In this document: in pieces, positions 1 through 8,165 of the stretch
Layout of the letters: each line of letters begins with the position of its first letter
How positions within the stretch are numbered: the stretch's first letter is position 1
Source: Gammaproteobacteria bacterium
Lineage (GTDB): Bacteria; Pseudomonadota; Gammaproteobacteria; Steroidobacterales; Woeseiaceae
Direction of reading: 5' to 3'
DNA: 52,739 nucleotides
NCBI GenBank assembly: GCA_009937505.1
Contig: JAACFJ010000004.1
Span: forward strand, 1-52,739
The notes under the pieces: generated by a model
The model's database searches: none
What the model was told of the DNA's origin: nothing
The model's input: the letters and a program-made list of their open reading frames with translations, nothing else
Translations under genes and position numbers: made by a program

Positions 1-14
1 AACCATTTCCACAT
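1..14 (-). CDS. ccmC: CcmC heme exporter subunit, first codons only
   Basis: An ATG at 14-12 on the minus strand opens a frame reading M-W-K-W before the window ends. It lies 11 nt downstream of the ccmB stop codon. CcmC proteins commonly begin Met-Trp-Lys, and ccmC follows ccmB in the ccmABC order, so this is very probably the start of the heme-handling membrane subunit that works with CcmA and CcmB in cytochrome c maturation. Only four codons are visible, so the call rests on position and the N-terminal match. Confidence 0.6.
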
Positions 15-25
15 GGGCGGGGATT

Positions 26-724
26 CTACTCGTTACTAATACGTAATGCGGCGGCTGTTGCATAAGGCGCCAGACTCAGCGTACCGACCGCGTATGCGGC
101 CAGTGCCCAGATTCCGGCTGAATATGTCTCGTTACCGGCCGCAAGCGACACGGTGTTGGCACCGATGATGAGCACCGGCATCGATAACGGCAAGATCAGC
201 AAGCTCAGCAACGCGGTCCCGCGGTGCAGGCCGACCGTCAGCGCCGCCCCTATTGAGCCTAACAGACTCAGGCTAATGGTGCCGAGCGTCAGGGTCATCA
301 TCAACACTATGACAACATCTCCCGGCATACGATAAGTGATAGCCACGATGGGAGAAACCAGTACGAGCGGTAAACCGCTGGTCAGCCAGTGCGAGATCGT
401 CTTGCCCAGCCCGACCAGGGGCAAGGGCTGCGGACTCACGAGGAGCTGCTCGAGGCTGCCGTCATCGAAGTCGGAGATGAACAGGCTGTTCAGCGAGATC
501 AGCATCGCCAGCAGCGCGGCAACCCACAAGACACCAGGGCCGCTGAACGTTAGTTGATCGGCGCTCGGCCCCACGGCGAGCGGGAACAGCGTGCAGACCA
601 TCGCAAAGAAGAACAGCGGGTTGAGCACGTCGCCCGGGCGCTTCCATGCCAGCAACAGGTCGCGCCTGGCAACCGCGATAAGCCCGCTCAGCAACCCCGG
701 CATATGCCGTTCGGAGTACGTCAT
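26..724 (-). CDS. ccmB: Heme exporter protein CcmB
   Basis: Membrane subunit of the CcmABCD ABC-type complex, which delivers heme to CcmE for periplasmic cytochrome c assembly. The 232-residue product is close to the usual family length and is mostly hydrophobic, with about six predicted membrane segments. The motif SLNSLFISDFDDGSLEQLL near residues 75-95 is typical of CcmB. I chose the ATG at 724-722 because it overlaps the ccmA stop (ATGA), a standard translational coupling. The open frame continues 52 codons further upstream, but that part only shadows ccmA and has arginine- and proline-rich composition. Confidence 0.95.
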   Translation of the reverse strand: MTYSERHMPGLLSGLIAVARRDLLLAWKRPGDVLNPLFFFAMVCTLFPLAVGPSADQLTFSGPGVLWVAALLAMLISLNSLFISDFDDGSLEQLLVSPQPLPLVGLGKTISHWLTSGLPLVLVSPIVAITYRMPGDVVIVLMMTLTLGTISLSLLGSIGAALTVGLHRGTALLSLLILPLSMPVLIIGANTVSLAAGNETYSAGIWALAAYAVGTLSLAPYATAAALRISNE

Positions 725-1335
725 TGCAGGATCACCTTCTTCACCGGCGCATCGATCTCGACGTCCTGGTGGGCGGCCATCACGCACATGCCGCCCTTGT
801 CCAGATGTTCCTTGACCAGCTGCATCACGAGGGCACGTCCTTCCCTGTCCAGGTTCGTAAACGGCTCGTCCATCAGCCACAGTGGCACGTCCGCGAGCAA
901 CATTCGGGCGAGCGCAACGCGGCGCTGCTGGCCCGCAGACAACGACCGCAGAGGCAGGGGCTTGAGGCGGCTGATTTCGAGACGCTCGAGTACGGTCTCC
1001 AGGCCGTCACTGCCCTGCGGGCGCAAAGCAGCCTCGAAACGCAGGTTCTCGACCAGGGTAAGATCCGCCTTTAGACCGACACGGTGGGCAGTCCACACCA
1101 ACGCGCCATGAAAGACCTGGCGCTGCTCGGCAACCGGCATGCCGTTCCAGCTCACCGCGCCCTTCTCGAGATCGAGCATGCCCACGATCGCTCTCATCAG
1201 GCTGGTCTTGCCGCTGCCGTTCGAGCCCTCCAGGATCAGCAATTCGCCTGAGTTCAGCGCAAAACTGACGCCCCGGAACAGGCAGCGATCGCCGCGAAAA
1301 AGCGTCAGGTTCTCGGCCGATAGTTGCGAAGTCAA
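721..1335 (-). CDS. ccmA: Heme ABC exporter ATP-binding protein CcmA
   Basis: ATPase subunit of the cytochrome c maturation complex; hydrolysis releases holo-CcmE from CcmC. The 204-residue product has a Walker A motif (GSNGSGKT, about residues 37-44), an ABC signature (LSAGQQRR) and Walker B followed by Glu (LWLMDEPFTNLD). The short length without extra domains is normal for CcmA. The start is a TTG at 1335-1333, since no ATG precedes Walker A in this frame. It is the first gene of the visible ccmABC run and is transcribed away from the FHA-ATPase gene at 1602. Confidence 0.95.
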   Translation of the reverse strand: MTSQLSAENLTLFRGDRCLFRGVSFALNSGELLILEGSNGSGKTSLMRAIVGMLDLEKGAVSWNGMPVAEQRQVFHGALVWTAHRVGLKADLTLVENLRFEAALRPQGSDGLETVLERLEISRLKPLPLRSLSAGQQRRVALARMLLADVPLWLMDEPFTNLDREGRALVMQLVKEHLDKGGMCVMAAHQDVEIDAPVKKVILQ

Positions 1336-1601
1336 CGCCTTACGTCCTGTCGCTGCTTGCGGACACTTTGATTCAACTGCTCAAAATCCTTTTTATTCAT
1401 TAAGTTAGTTGTCTTTCCTAAACAAGCGTAGAGAATGCATCCGCGTCTGTTTGATGCGTATAGGTTTCACTAATTGTCGTTTGCACGGCTTGCCGCGCGA
1501 CCGTAGACTGAATAATCCGGCCCGATTTGGACATAAATACGCGCAGCGGGCAACGATACCAGCGCGTGATAAGTAATAACAACTGGAGCGAATTCAAGCG
1601 T

Positions 1602-2900
1602 ATGGATTTAGCCGCGGCAGGTCTAAGGGAGCAACCCTTCCGCACCTACGGCAAACCAGAGCCGATTGTATCGTATGCCTCGCACCTTGAGGGGCTCGAG
1701 GCCATTCGCGCAGCCTGTAAGAAGCCGATGGGGCTCGCTCTGCTGCAGGGCCCGCCGCTATCCGGCAAATCCACGCTTATCGAGCATCTCGTCGTTTCGC
1801 GCGACGATGACCAGGAATGCGCGGTGGTCGACGGCAGCGGCCTCAATACCACGACTCTGCTCGAGACCACGTTGCAACAGTTTGGCTACGATGCCGATTT
1901 CGGTACCGACAATGAAATGTTGGCGATGCTGCGTGTGTTCGCGCTGCAGCAAACCGCAAATCACCAGCCTCCGCTGCTCGTCATCGAGAACACGCATCGA
2001 CTGAATCCCAGCGCCCTGCGGGCGCTGTGCAGCCTGGCCGATCTCAAGTGCACGAGAACCAACAGGCTGACGAGCGCCCTGAAGATCGTGCTGGTGAGTG
2101 ATCGATCGCTCGAATCGATCATCGAAGCGCCGGCGATGGCGCCGATTGCGCGCCGCGTGGCCGTCAACTTCCAGATGCGGCCGATGTCCTGCGACGATGC
2201 CAAGGACTACCTGCGGGAGAAGCTTCGCAGGGCCGGCAGCTCGATACCGGAGTATGTGTTCCCCAACTCCGTGTGCGTCGAACTGTGGGACGCGTCCGGG
2301 GGCTGGCCCGGCGTGCTCGACCGGATCGCATTGTTGGCGCTGTCGCGCGCCGAGGCGTTGCCGGTCGCTATTTCTGCGATCGAGCGACCGACGCTGCCCC
2401 ATTCGGACTGGGACGACCATTCGCTGGCCGAACTCGAAGACGCCGTCGGCGCGATTCCGGAGCCGCCCAAACTCTTTGTCAGCAAGGACGGCGAGGTCAT
2501 AAAGGAACTTACCTTCGACCAGCCGCGGTTACTGATTGGCCGCTCGGAGCACAACGATATTGCGATTCCGAGCCGGTTTGTCAGCCGTCACCATTTGCTG
2601 CTCGTCCGGCACGGCAGCACTACGTTCATGATGGACCTGAACAGCAGTAACGGGATCTTCGTGAACTCGAGGCGCGTGTCGAACCACGTACTGATGGACA
2701 ACGACGTCATCACGGTGGGCAATCACCGAATCAAGTTCTGTGACCCGCATGCCAGGAGTCGCGGCATAATGACCGGCAGCGAATTCACGGACACTGCAAT
2801 CATGAAGACGCTCGACGACATGCGTAACCTGCTCGCCCAGGAAAACACGGCGATGCTGCCGGTTCCGAGCGAAAACCTGCCGACCTACGGCAACAAGTAG
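1602..2900 (+). CDS. ExeA/GspA-like AAA ATPase with C-terminal FHA domain
   Basis: A 432-residue two-domain protein. The first ~270 residues resemble ExeA/GspA ATPases, with an N-terminal GLREQPF signature, a Walker A (GPPLSGKST) and a Walker-B-like strand (LLVIENTH) in which the usual D-E is changed. The last ~110 residues form an FHA domain, which binds phosphothreonine, with the conserved blocks IGRSEHND, SRHH and NSSNGIFVN. I chose ATG 1602 because ExeA-family proteins begin Met-x(5)-GLxxxPF; an in-frame TTG at 1527 would add 25 residues with no family match. The likely role is an ATP-driven assembly or signalling protein at the inner membrane or peptidoglycan. No secretin or exe genes are nearby, so the partner is unknown. 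Confidence 0.85.
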   Translation: MDLAAAGLREQPFRTYGKPEPIVSYASHLEGLEAIRAACKKPMGLALLQGPPLSGKSTLIEHLVVSRDDDQECAVVDGSGLNTTTLLETTLQQFGYDADFGTDNEMLAMLRVFALQQTANHQPPLLVIENTHRLNPSALRALCSLADLKCTRTNRLTSALKIVLVSDRSLESIIEAPAMAPIARRVAVNFQMRPMSCDDAKDYLREKLRRAGSSIPEYVFPNSVCVELWDASGGWPGVLDRIALLALSRAEALPVAISAIERPTLPHSDWDDHSLAELEDAVGAIPEPPKLFVSKDGEVIKELTFDQPRLLIGRSEHNDIAIPSRFVSRHHLLLVRHGSTTFMMDLNSSNGIFVNSRRVSNHVLMDNDVITVGNHRIKFCDPHARSRGIMTGSEFTDTAIMKTLDDMRNLLAQENTAMLPVPSENLPTYGNK

Positions 2901-2906
2901 AACCAT

Positions 2907-3485
2907 TCAGCCGTAATAACTCTTCTTGAAGTGCTTGCGGCACATCGAGACATAGCGGTCATTGCCACCGATTTCGACCTGTGACCCTTCTCGCACCGCG
3001 TTGCCCTCTTCGTCCATGCGCAGCACCATTATCGCCTTGGTGCCGCAGTGGCAGATTGCCTTGAGCTCCTTGAGGTTGTCCGACCAGGCAAGCAAGTACT
3101 TGCTGCCCTCGAATGGCTCACCCTGGAAGTCCGTGCGCAGGCCGTATGCCAGCACCGGGATGTTCAGGCTGTCAGTGACCTCGCCGAGCTGAAACACCTG
3201 CTGCTTGGTGAGGAACTGCGCTTCGTCGATGAGGACGCAGTGCAGCGGCGCATCCGCCATCATGGATTGGATGAGGTCGAAGAGATTTTCCTGCGGCGTA
3301 AACGTCGTCGCTTCGGACTCGAGCCCGATCCGCGAGGTCACCTTGCCGACGCCATAGCGGTCGTCGAGTGCAGGTGCCAGTACGACCGTGTTCATCCCGC
3401 GTTCGCGATAGTTGTAGCTCGATTGCAGGAGAGACGTCGATTTCCCGGCGTTCATCGACGAGTAGTAGAAATACAGTTTTGCCAT
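2907..3485 (-). CDS. tdk: Thymidine kinase, type II
   Basis: Phosphorylates thymidine to dTMP with ATP in the pyrimidine salvage pathway. The 192-residue product matches E. coli-type (type II) thymidine kinases. The P-loop is SSMNAGKST near residue 9, a DEAQF motif near residue 87 holds the catalytic base region, and the lasso/zinc region contains a CHC near residue 144 and a C-R-K-H near residue 182. It converges on the FHA-ATPase gene with only six bases between the stop codons. Confidence 0.97.
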   Translation of the reverse strand: MAKLYFYYSSMNAGKSTSLLQSSYNYRERGMNTVVLAPALDDRYGVGKVTSRIGLESEATTFTPQENLFDLIQSMMADAPLHCVLIDEAQFLTKQQVFQLGEVTDSLNIPVLAYGLRTDFQGEPFEGSKYLLAWSDNLKELKAICHCGTKAIMVLRMDEEGNAVREGSQVEIGGNDRYVSMCRKHFKKSYYG

Positions 3486-3553
3486 TTGGAACTCGTAGCT
3501 AACGGAGTTCCGTTATTGTCGCACCGGATGCGGGCCCTTGCACCCGCGGGCGA

Positions 3554-3793
3554 TCAGGGCCGGAGTTTGAGGACCGTTGCCAGCCTGCGCCGATGTCCGT
3601 TCCGTCCGGCACCCGTGTTTACTCCGGAATCTTCGCGGCATTTGTCGCAGACATTCCGGGGCCGGTGATACGACGAGAACACCTGGGGTATCGGCGTGAC
3701 GCGCCCGGCTCTAAGGCAGCGGCTGCAGATCACCAGCTTGTTGAGCCGGTTCAGCAGTCGGTAGTCGACATTGTCCTTGCTGTTCGTGGCCAT
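3554..3793 (-). CDS. Small zinc-ribbon-like protein
   Basis: A 79-residue basic protein with two Cys pairs, ICSRC near residue 23 and VCDKC near residue 49, a spacing that suits a single zinc ribbon. I do not recognise a named family. A clear Shine-Dalgarno (GGAG) lies seven bases before the ATG at 3793, which favours a real gene. The last ~25 residues are Arg/Gly-rich and may be less conserved. It follows the same strand as tdk but lies upstream of it, so the two could be co-transcribed. Confidence 0.6.
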   Translation of the reverse strand: MATNSKDNVDYRLLNRLNKLVICSRCLRAGRVTPIPQVFSSYHRPRNVCDKCREDSGVNTGAGRNGHRRRLATVLKLRP

Positions 3794-3928
3794 GATTCAA
3801 CTCCACGTTTCCCTGGCAGCTTTTTTGACATTCGGCACGCCAAAAGACCAGCAAAGCGGGCGGGAAGGTCCGGAATTGTTAACTGGTCGTGGTTTTCCGT
3901 GTGACGCGCTCCGCATCCTCCGGGCCTC

Positions 3929-3934
3929 TATAAT
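3929..3934 (+). promoter_or_regulatory. Putative -10 element for the membrane protein gene
   Basis: A perfect TATAAT lies 33 bases before the ATG at 3968. A GTG at 3935 in the same frame directly abuts this box, which argues that translation starts at 3968 rather than 3935. I found no convincing -35 hexamer at 16-18 bp upstream. Confidence 0.5.
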
Positions 3935-3967
3935 GTGCATATCGCCATAATCCGGGATCACCAACGC

Positions 3968-4828
3968 ATGCTGAAAAAGCGCCTATTGTGGACCGCCGTC
4001 ATTCTGCTGGCCGTCGCCGGTGCCGTTACGGGCCATATCGACAAGGCATCCGAAGAACAGGCTGAAAGCGCACTCGGGAATGCGCTGGTGACATTTGCCG
4101 TCGCCCGCACGCTCAACGGTGTGATCTCCGTCGCGCAGGGCACCGAAGTTGCGCTCGAGCCCGGCGGCGTCGGCGTGGTTCTGTCTGTCGGCGAAATCCT
4201 GGATCCGGTCAACGACCTGATCGAACGATTCTCGACCGTCATGCTGATTGCCGCGAGTTCACTGGGATTGCAGGCACTGCTGCTGAACATCACCAGCTGG
4301 TGGGGCGTAACAGCGTTCCTGTTCGCCGCGGCGGCCGGCTTCCTGATCGTGATCTGGGCACCCCGGTCGGTTGCAGCCACCTACGCCGGGCCGGCGCTGC
4401 GGGTATTGCTGATACTGCTGTTCGTGCGCTTTGCGGTACCGGTACTCATCGTCGGCACCACGGTGATCTCCGATGCGTTCCTGGCACCGGAGCAGGAAGC
4501 GGCGACGGCGATTCTGAGAAACACCACCGCGAATATCGAGCGTATTAATGACGAGACTCGGGCCACATCGGCCGACGAACAGTCGCTCATGGACCGGCTG
4601 GGCGAAATGATCGACGAGTCGCTGGCATCCATGCAGGTCGGAGACCGATTGCAGGAATTGAAGGAGAGTGCCTCCAATGCGGCGGAGCACATCGTCAGTC
4701 TCATCGCGATATTCGTGCTGCAGACGATTCTGCTGCCGCTGCTGTTTCTTTGGCTCTTTATCGAGGGCCTGAAGGGTGTCGCGAGCCGGTCTCCCAAGCT
4801 GTTCCAGGCTGGTAGCGGCGACCGCTGA
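3968..4828 (+). CDS. Unrecognised inner-membrane protein
   Basis: A 286-residue protein that I cannot place in a named family. Residues 3-23 form a signal anchor or first membrane helix. A soluble stretch of about 70 residues follows, then three or four hydrophobic helices (about residues 88-160). Next comes a polar, probably helical segment with acidic and Ser/Thr-rich composition (about 175-235), and a final strong membrane helix (about 238-262). The layout suggests a helical periplasmic or cytoplasmic loop held between membrane bundles. The ATG at 3968 is preferred over the GTG at 3935, which overlaps a TATAAT box. It converges on the phospholipase-D gene with a REP-like repeat between them. 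Confidence 0.8.
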   Translation: MLKKRLLWTAVILLAVAGAVTGHIDKASEEQAESALGNALVTFAVARTLNGVISVAQGTEVALEPGGVGVVLSVGEILDPVNDLIERFSTVMLIAASSLGLQALLLNITSWWGVTAFLFAAAAGFLIVIWAPRSVAATYAGPALRVLLILLFVRFAVPVLIVGTTVISDAFLAPEQEAATAILRNTTANIERINDETRATSADEQSLMDRLGEMIDESLASMQVGDRLQELKESASNAAEHIVSLIAIFVLQTILLPLLFLWLFIEGLKGVASRSPKLFQAGSGDR

Positions 4829-4832
4829 CCGG

Positions 4833-4881
4833 CAGGAGCGGGTCTCGGCCCGCGATCGCGCTTCGGGAACCGCCCCTACAA
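4833..4881. repeat. REP-like inverted pair between convergent genes
   Basis: Two short imperfect hairpin units face each other. The left unit (4833-4857) contains GCGGG and CCCGC arms around a six-base loop. The right unit, read on the minus strand (4881-4856), begins TTGTAGGGGCGG and ends GAAGCGCGA. The AGGAGCGGG...CCCGCGA layout matches REP elements known from Pseudomonas and related bacteria, where inverted pairs are called BIMEs. The TAG stop of the phospholipase-D gene (4878-4876) lies inside the right unit. It may also act as a bidirectional transcription stop. Confidence 0.6.
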
Positions 4882-6969
4882 CAGGTAGTCGGCGACGACC
4901 TCCATGAGGTGATCCGACCAGCGCACCGGGAACGGTTCGGTGAGTTCGACCGACTTGCCGAAATCGGGCGTAAACACCGCGCCGAGCAGTGCGTCGACAT
5001 ACGGCGCATGGGACGTTGCGATATTCAGCTCCTTGTTTGTCCGGAAGCTAAGCTTGTCCCAGTTCGCAGAGCCCATGCAGGCCCAGCCGTCGTACACTGC
5101 CGCCTTGATGTGCGACATGCCCGGGTAGACGAACACCCGGACGCCATGCTCGAGCATGGCGTTGGCGGCGAGTACATTGCTCTTGTTGATCGGGCCGTGG
5201 TTGCCCACGAGCGGCAATATGACACGAACGTCCACTCCCCTGCGCCGTGCTTTCGCCAGCTCGTACAGCATCGCGTCATCGGTGAAATACGCGTTCTGAA
5301 TGTAGATGAATTTGCGCGCGCTGCGGATGGCGGCGCGCTGCGCACGAAAGATTTCCGCATCGCCGGGCCGAGTGTGCAGTACGCGCAACGGGAACCCGAC
5401 GTCTTCGCTGTTACCGTCGTGCCGTTGCACAGCGGACAGCAGGTAGCCCGCATCACCCATCGGACCGGCATGCGCCCACGCCCGTTCGAACTCGCCGCGC
5501 AGGACGTCGACGACCGGGCCTCTTAGCTCCATCATCAGGTCGTGCCACACGTACCGATACTCGCGGCCGATGTTCATACCACCGGCAAACGCGATCCTGT
5601 TGTCCACGATTGTCGTCTTGACGTGATCGCCGGCCACCAGCCACGGGTTCTTCGACTGCCGCACGCTGATGGCCGAGCCAGACTCGAGCGACTCGCGAAC
5701 CGACTGCGGCGCCTGGTAATCCGCGGGCATGGATTCGTCATCCGCCCCGGTCGCAACAATCGTGCCGAGGCCATCCAGGAGTATGCGCACATCGACGCCT
5801 TCGTCGGATCGGCGTCGCAACAGGTCCCGTATTCTCGACGCGAAATCGTCGTTGTCGAAAATATAGGTGCGGATATCAACGGACTGCGTTGCCGTCGAGA
5901 TCGCGTCGATGTAGCGCACGAAAAAATCCTCGCCGTCGACGAGGTAGTCGATGGTGCCGCGCGTCGCTTCGTGGCCGGTGATGCGGGTCAACTCCTCTTC
6001 CCAGGCATCGAGGTCCATAGCGGGACGTTCGCTGAGCTCGGGAATCGGCTCCGACTCGAGTGTCACCATCCAGCTCGGCGTCACCGTCTCGACGGCGACA
6101 TCCTTCGCGACGAACAGCAGGCGGTACAGAGACGACACCGGCCTCGAAACGAGCCCGCCGAGGTGGCTCTGCGCGACGTGCCCGGTGGACTGTGCGATCT
6201 GTGAGGCCTTGCTGGCTGCCGGACCGTCTGCCGGTGCCGGCGCGTAGCGCACGAAGATGCCGATCGGGATATCGCGGTCGATAAAGATAAACGGCAGCGA
6301 ATAAGTTCCGGTGTCGCCCGTGCTGAAGACGATACGCCGGTCTTCGATGCCCTCCTCCTTCAGGAACCGGTCGAGCACGGGCTGCGCCCGTTCGATGAAA
6401 TCCATGAAGTCGATCGTCTCGGCCACGATGTAGTTATCGGGCTTGTCGATGATCAGCCGGGCTTCGAAGTTGTTGATGTCGTTGTTGAAGAGAAAATAGT
6501 CCTCTTCGCCGAAGTGCATGACGATGCCGGTCATTTCCGCTTTCGGCAGCACGGTCGCAAAGACCTCGTCGATAAAGCGGCTCCAGTACTTGCTGCTGAG
6601 CAATCGCGGGACGATCGGCTTCTCCGGCAGCTTTTCCCAGCGTTTCGCGCTGTGGTACTCGAGCGGCAGGATGAAGGGGCCGGCATAGTCACCATCGGGG
6701 CCCTGCTTCAGGGCCGTCAGGTCGACGCGGTTTGACCAGTTGCCTCCGGAATAGACGAGGCCGTCCTCGCCTTCGTACGCAACGAAAAATTCATCGCTGC
6801 CGATATAAGCTTCGACCGCGACGAGGGGCTTCGTGACCGGCTCGTCGGCAAAGCGCCCGGGAAGTACGCGGAGATCATCATCCTCGGGAACCTGCTCGGG
6901 CTGCTGCGATGTACAGCCCGCCGTCACGAGGACCAGCAGCAGCGGGAAAAGTCGTGTCCTGAATGCCAT
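4876..6969 (-). CDS. Phospholipase D-family lipoprotein with two HKD motifs
   Basis: A 697-residue predicted lipoprotein. The start at 6969 gives a short signal peptide ending in a lipobox (VTAGC, Cys near residue 19). A GGGGGG tract ending four bases before the ATG can act as ribosome binding site. The first ~310 residues are a domain I do not recognise. The C-terminal half carries two phospholipase-D catalytic motifs, HVKTTIVD at residues 449-456 and HIKAAVYD at residues 620-627, as in cardiolipin synthases and related phosphatidyltransferases. The likely role is phospholipid transfer or cleavage at the envelope. The frame continues 61 codons upstream of the start, without signal-peptide character. 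The stop lies within a REP-like repeat. Confidence 0.88.
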   Translation of the reverse strand: MAFRTRLFPLLLVLVTAGCTSQQPEQVPEDDDLRVLPGRFADEPVTKPLVAVEAYIGSDEFFVAYEGEDGLVYSGGNWSNRVDLTALKQGPDGDYAGPFILPLEYHSAKRWEKLPEKPIVPRLLSSKYWSRFIDEVFATVLPKAEMTGIVMHFGEEDYFLFNNDINNFEARLIIDKPDNYIVAETIDFMDFIERAQPVLDRFLKEEGIEDRRIVFSTGDTGTYSLPFIFIDRDIPIGIFVRYAPAPADGPAASKASQIAQSTGHVAQSHLGGLVSRPVSSLYRLLFVAKDVAVETVTPSWMVTLESEPIPELSERPAMDLDAWEEELTRITGHEATRGTIDYLVDGEDFFVRYIDAISTATQSVDIRTYIFDNDDFASRIRDLLRRRSDEGVDVRILLDGLGTIVATGADDESMPADYQAPQSVRESLESGSAISVRQSKNPWLVAGDHVKTTIVDNRIAFAGGMNIGREYRYVWHDLMMELRGPVVDVLRGEFERAWAHAGPMGDAGYLLSAVQRHDGNSEDVGFPLRVLHTRPGDAEIFRAQRAAIRSARKFIYIQNAYFTDDAMLYELAKARRRGVDVRVILPLVGNHGPINKSNVLAANAMLEHGVRVFVYPGMSHIKAAVYDGWACMGSANWDKLSFRTNKELNIATSHAPYVDALLGAVFTPDFGKSVELTEPFPVRWSDHLMEVVADYLL

Positions 6970-7151
6970 GGCACCCCCCAATATCCGGACAACAATCACC
7001 CGATTCTCCGCAGAAAATAAATGGCTTTCAAGCAAATAGACTGCAGAACTCGCTTGCCGGACCGCGTTATTTACGTATATACGGGCTGTCACCGCCTGTA
7101 GTTCAATTGAATCAGCGTAATCGTGGATCCTAAAGGGGGGTATATCCAGCA

Positions 7152-7526
7152 ATGAATCTGTTGAACGAGCGTCTCGACCGGGAACGGCATACGATGGCGA
7201 AAATGGTCGAGATTTACTGCAACGCGCGCCACCAGCCTTCGCATGCAGATTTGTGCGACCACTGCCAGGGCTTCCTCGACTATGCCGATGTGCGCCTGGA
7301 GAAATGCCTCTACGGCGCCGACAAGCCTACCTGCGCCAATTGCCCGATCCATTGTTACAAGCCCGGTCCCAGGGCACGAGCCAGGATGATCATGCGGTAC
7401 GCCGGCCCACGAATGTTGCTCAGGCACCCGTATCTCGCGATTGCGCACAAGCTGGACGGTTTCATTTCGGCGAAACATCCCAGGGAACTGACACGCGACC
7501 AGAGGGCGCAACTGAGAGAACGCTGA
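7152..7526 (+). CDS. YgbA-like nitrous oxide-stimulated promoter family protein
   Basis: A 124-residue cysteine-rich protein with the family hallmarks: an IYC near residue 22, LCDHCQ near residue 34, and the block KPTCANCPIHCYKP (about residues 58-71) followed by MRYAGPRMLLRHP. These match the family named for nitrous-oxide-stimulated promoters (E. coli YgbA), members of which are induced by nitric oxide. The biochemical role is not known; the conserved cysteines suggest metal or Fe-S binding. An internal Met at residue 15 is an alternative start. A methyltransferase gene follows after 24 bases on the same strand, so they are probably one operon. I saw no clear NsrR-type operator upstream. 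Confidence 0.85.
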   Translation: MNLLNERLDRERHTMAKMVEIYCNARHQPSHADLCDHCQGFLDYADVRLEKCLYGADKPTCANCPIHCYKPGPRARARMIMRYAGPRMLLRHPYLAIAHKLDGFISAKHPRELTRDQRAQLRER

Positions 7527-7550
7527 AAACTCATTAGCTCGGGGGGTGCC

Positions 7551-8165
7551 ATGTCTGTTTATGAAGATCACGTGCTGCCGCACCTGATTGACATCGCATG
7601 CTCGACAAAGCCGACACGCAAACAGCGCGAGAAGATCGTCCACCTCGCTGAGGGTGACGTCCTGGAAATCGGTTTCGGCAGCGGGCTCAACCTGCCGTAT
7701 TACGACAATGACAAGGTTCGCAGGGTCTTCGGCCTCGAACCCTCTGAGGGCATGCGGCGTAAAGCTCAGCCCAACGTCGATGCGTCCGGACTGGACGTCG
7801 AGTTCATCGACCTGCCCGGCGAGGAGATCCCGCTCGAATCGAACAGCGTGGATACCGTGCTTGTCACCTACACGCTGTGCACAATCCCGGATGCCGTGGC
7901 CGCGCTCGAAGGCATGCGCCGTGTCCTAAAGGCTGGAGGCAATTTGCTGTTTTGCGAACACGGCGAAGCACCCGATGCGAACGTGCGCCGCTGGCAAGAT
8001 CGGCTGAACCCCGGCTGGAAGCGCTTCTCCGGCGGTTGCAACATGAACCGCGACATACCGGGGCTCATCGAGAGCAGCGGCTTTCGCATAACCACCGACG
8101 AGCGCATGTATATCCCGGGACTCAAAATCCTGTCGTACAACTACTGGGGCACGGCAAAACCCTGA
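7551..8165 (+). CDS. Class I SAM-dependent methyltransferase
   Basis: A 204-residue methyltransferase of the UbiE/type-11 group. The SAM-binding motif I is LEIGFGSGLN near residues 39-48, the acidic end of strand 2 is LEPSEGM near residue 64, and a VLKAGGNLLFCEHG strand follows near residue 124. The substrate is unknown. The ending, with CNMNRDIP and YIPGLKILSYNYWGTA, resembles small methyltransferases related to the METTL7 type. The ATG is preceded by GGGGGGTGCC, the same sequence that precedes the phospholipase-D start. It overlaps the DUF1330 gene tail to tail by 25 bases. Confidence 0.9.
   Translation: MSVYEDHVLPHLIDIACSTKPTRKQREKIVHLAEGDVLEIGFGSGLNLPYYDNDKVRRVFGLEPSEGMRRKAQPNVDASGLDVEFIDLPGEEIPLESNSVDTVLVTYTLCTIPDAVAALEGMRRVLKAGGNLLFCEHGEAPDANVRRWQDRLNPGWKRFSGGCNMNRDIPGLIESSGFRITTDERMYIPGLKILSYNYWGTAKP

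Noticed and set aside
1527-1601. Upstream TTG start for the FHA-ATPase
   Set aside because: Adds 25 residues outside the ExeA family start; ATG 1602 places the conserved GLREQPF at the expected distance.
7039-7151. NsrR-type operator before the YgbA-like gene
   Set aside because: I looked for an AAGATGYATTT-like inverted repeat and did not find one.
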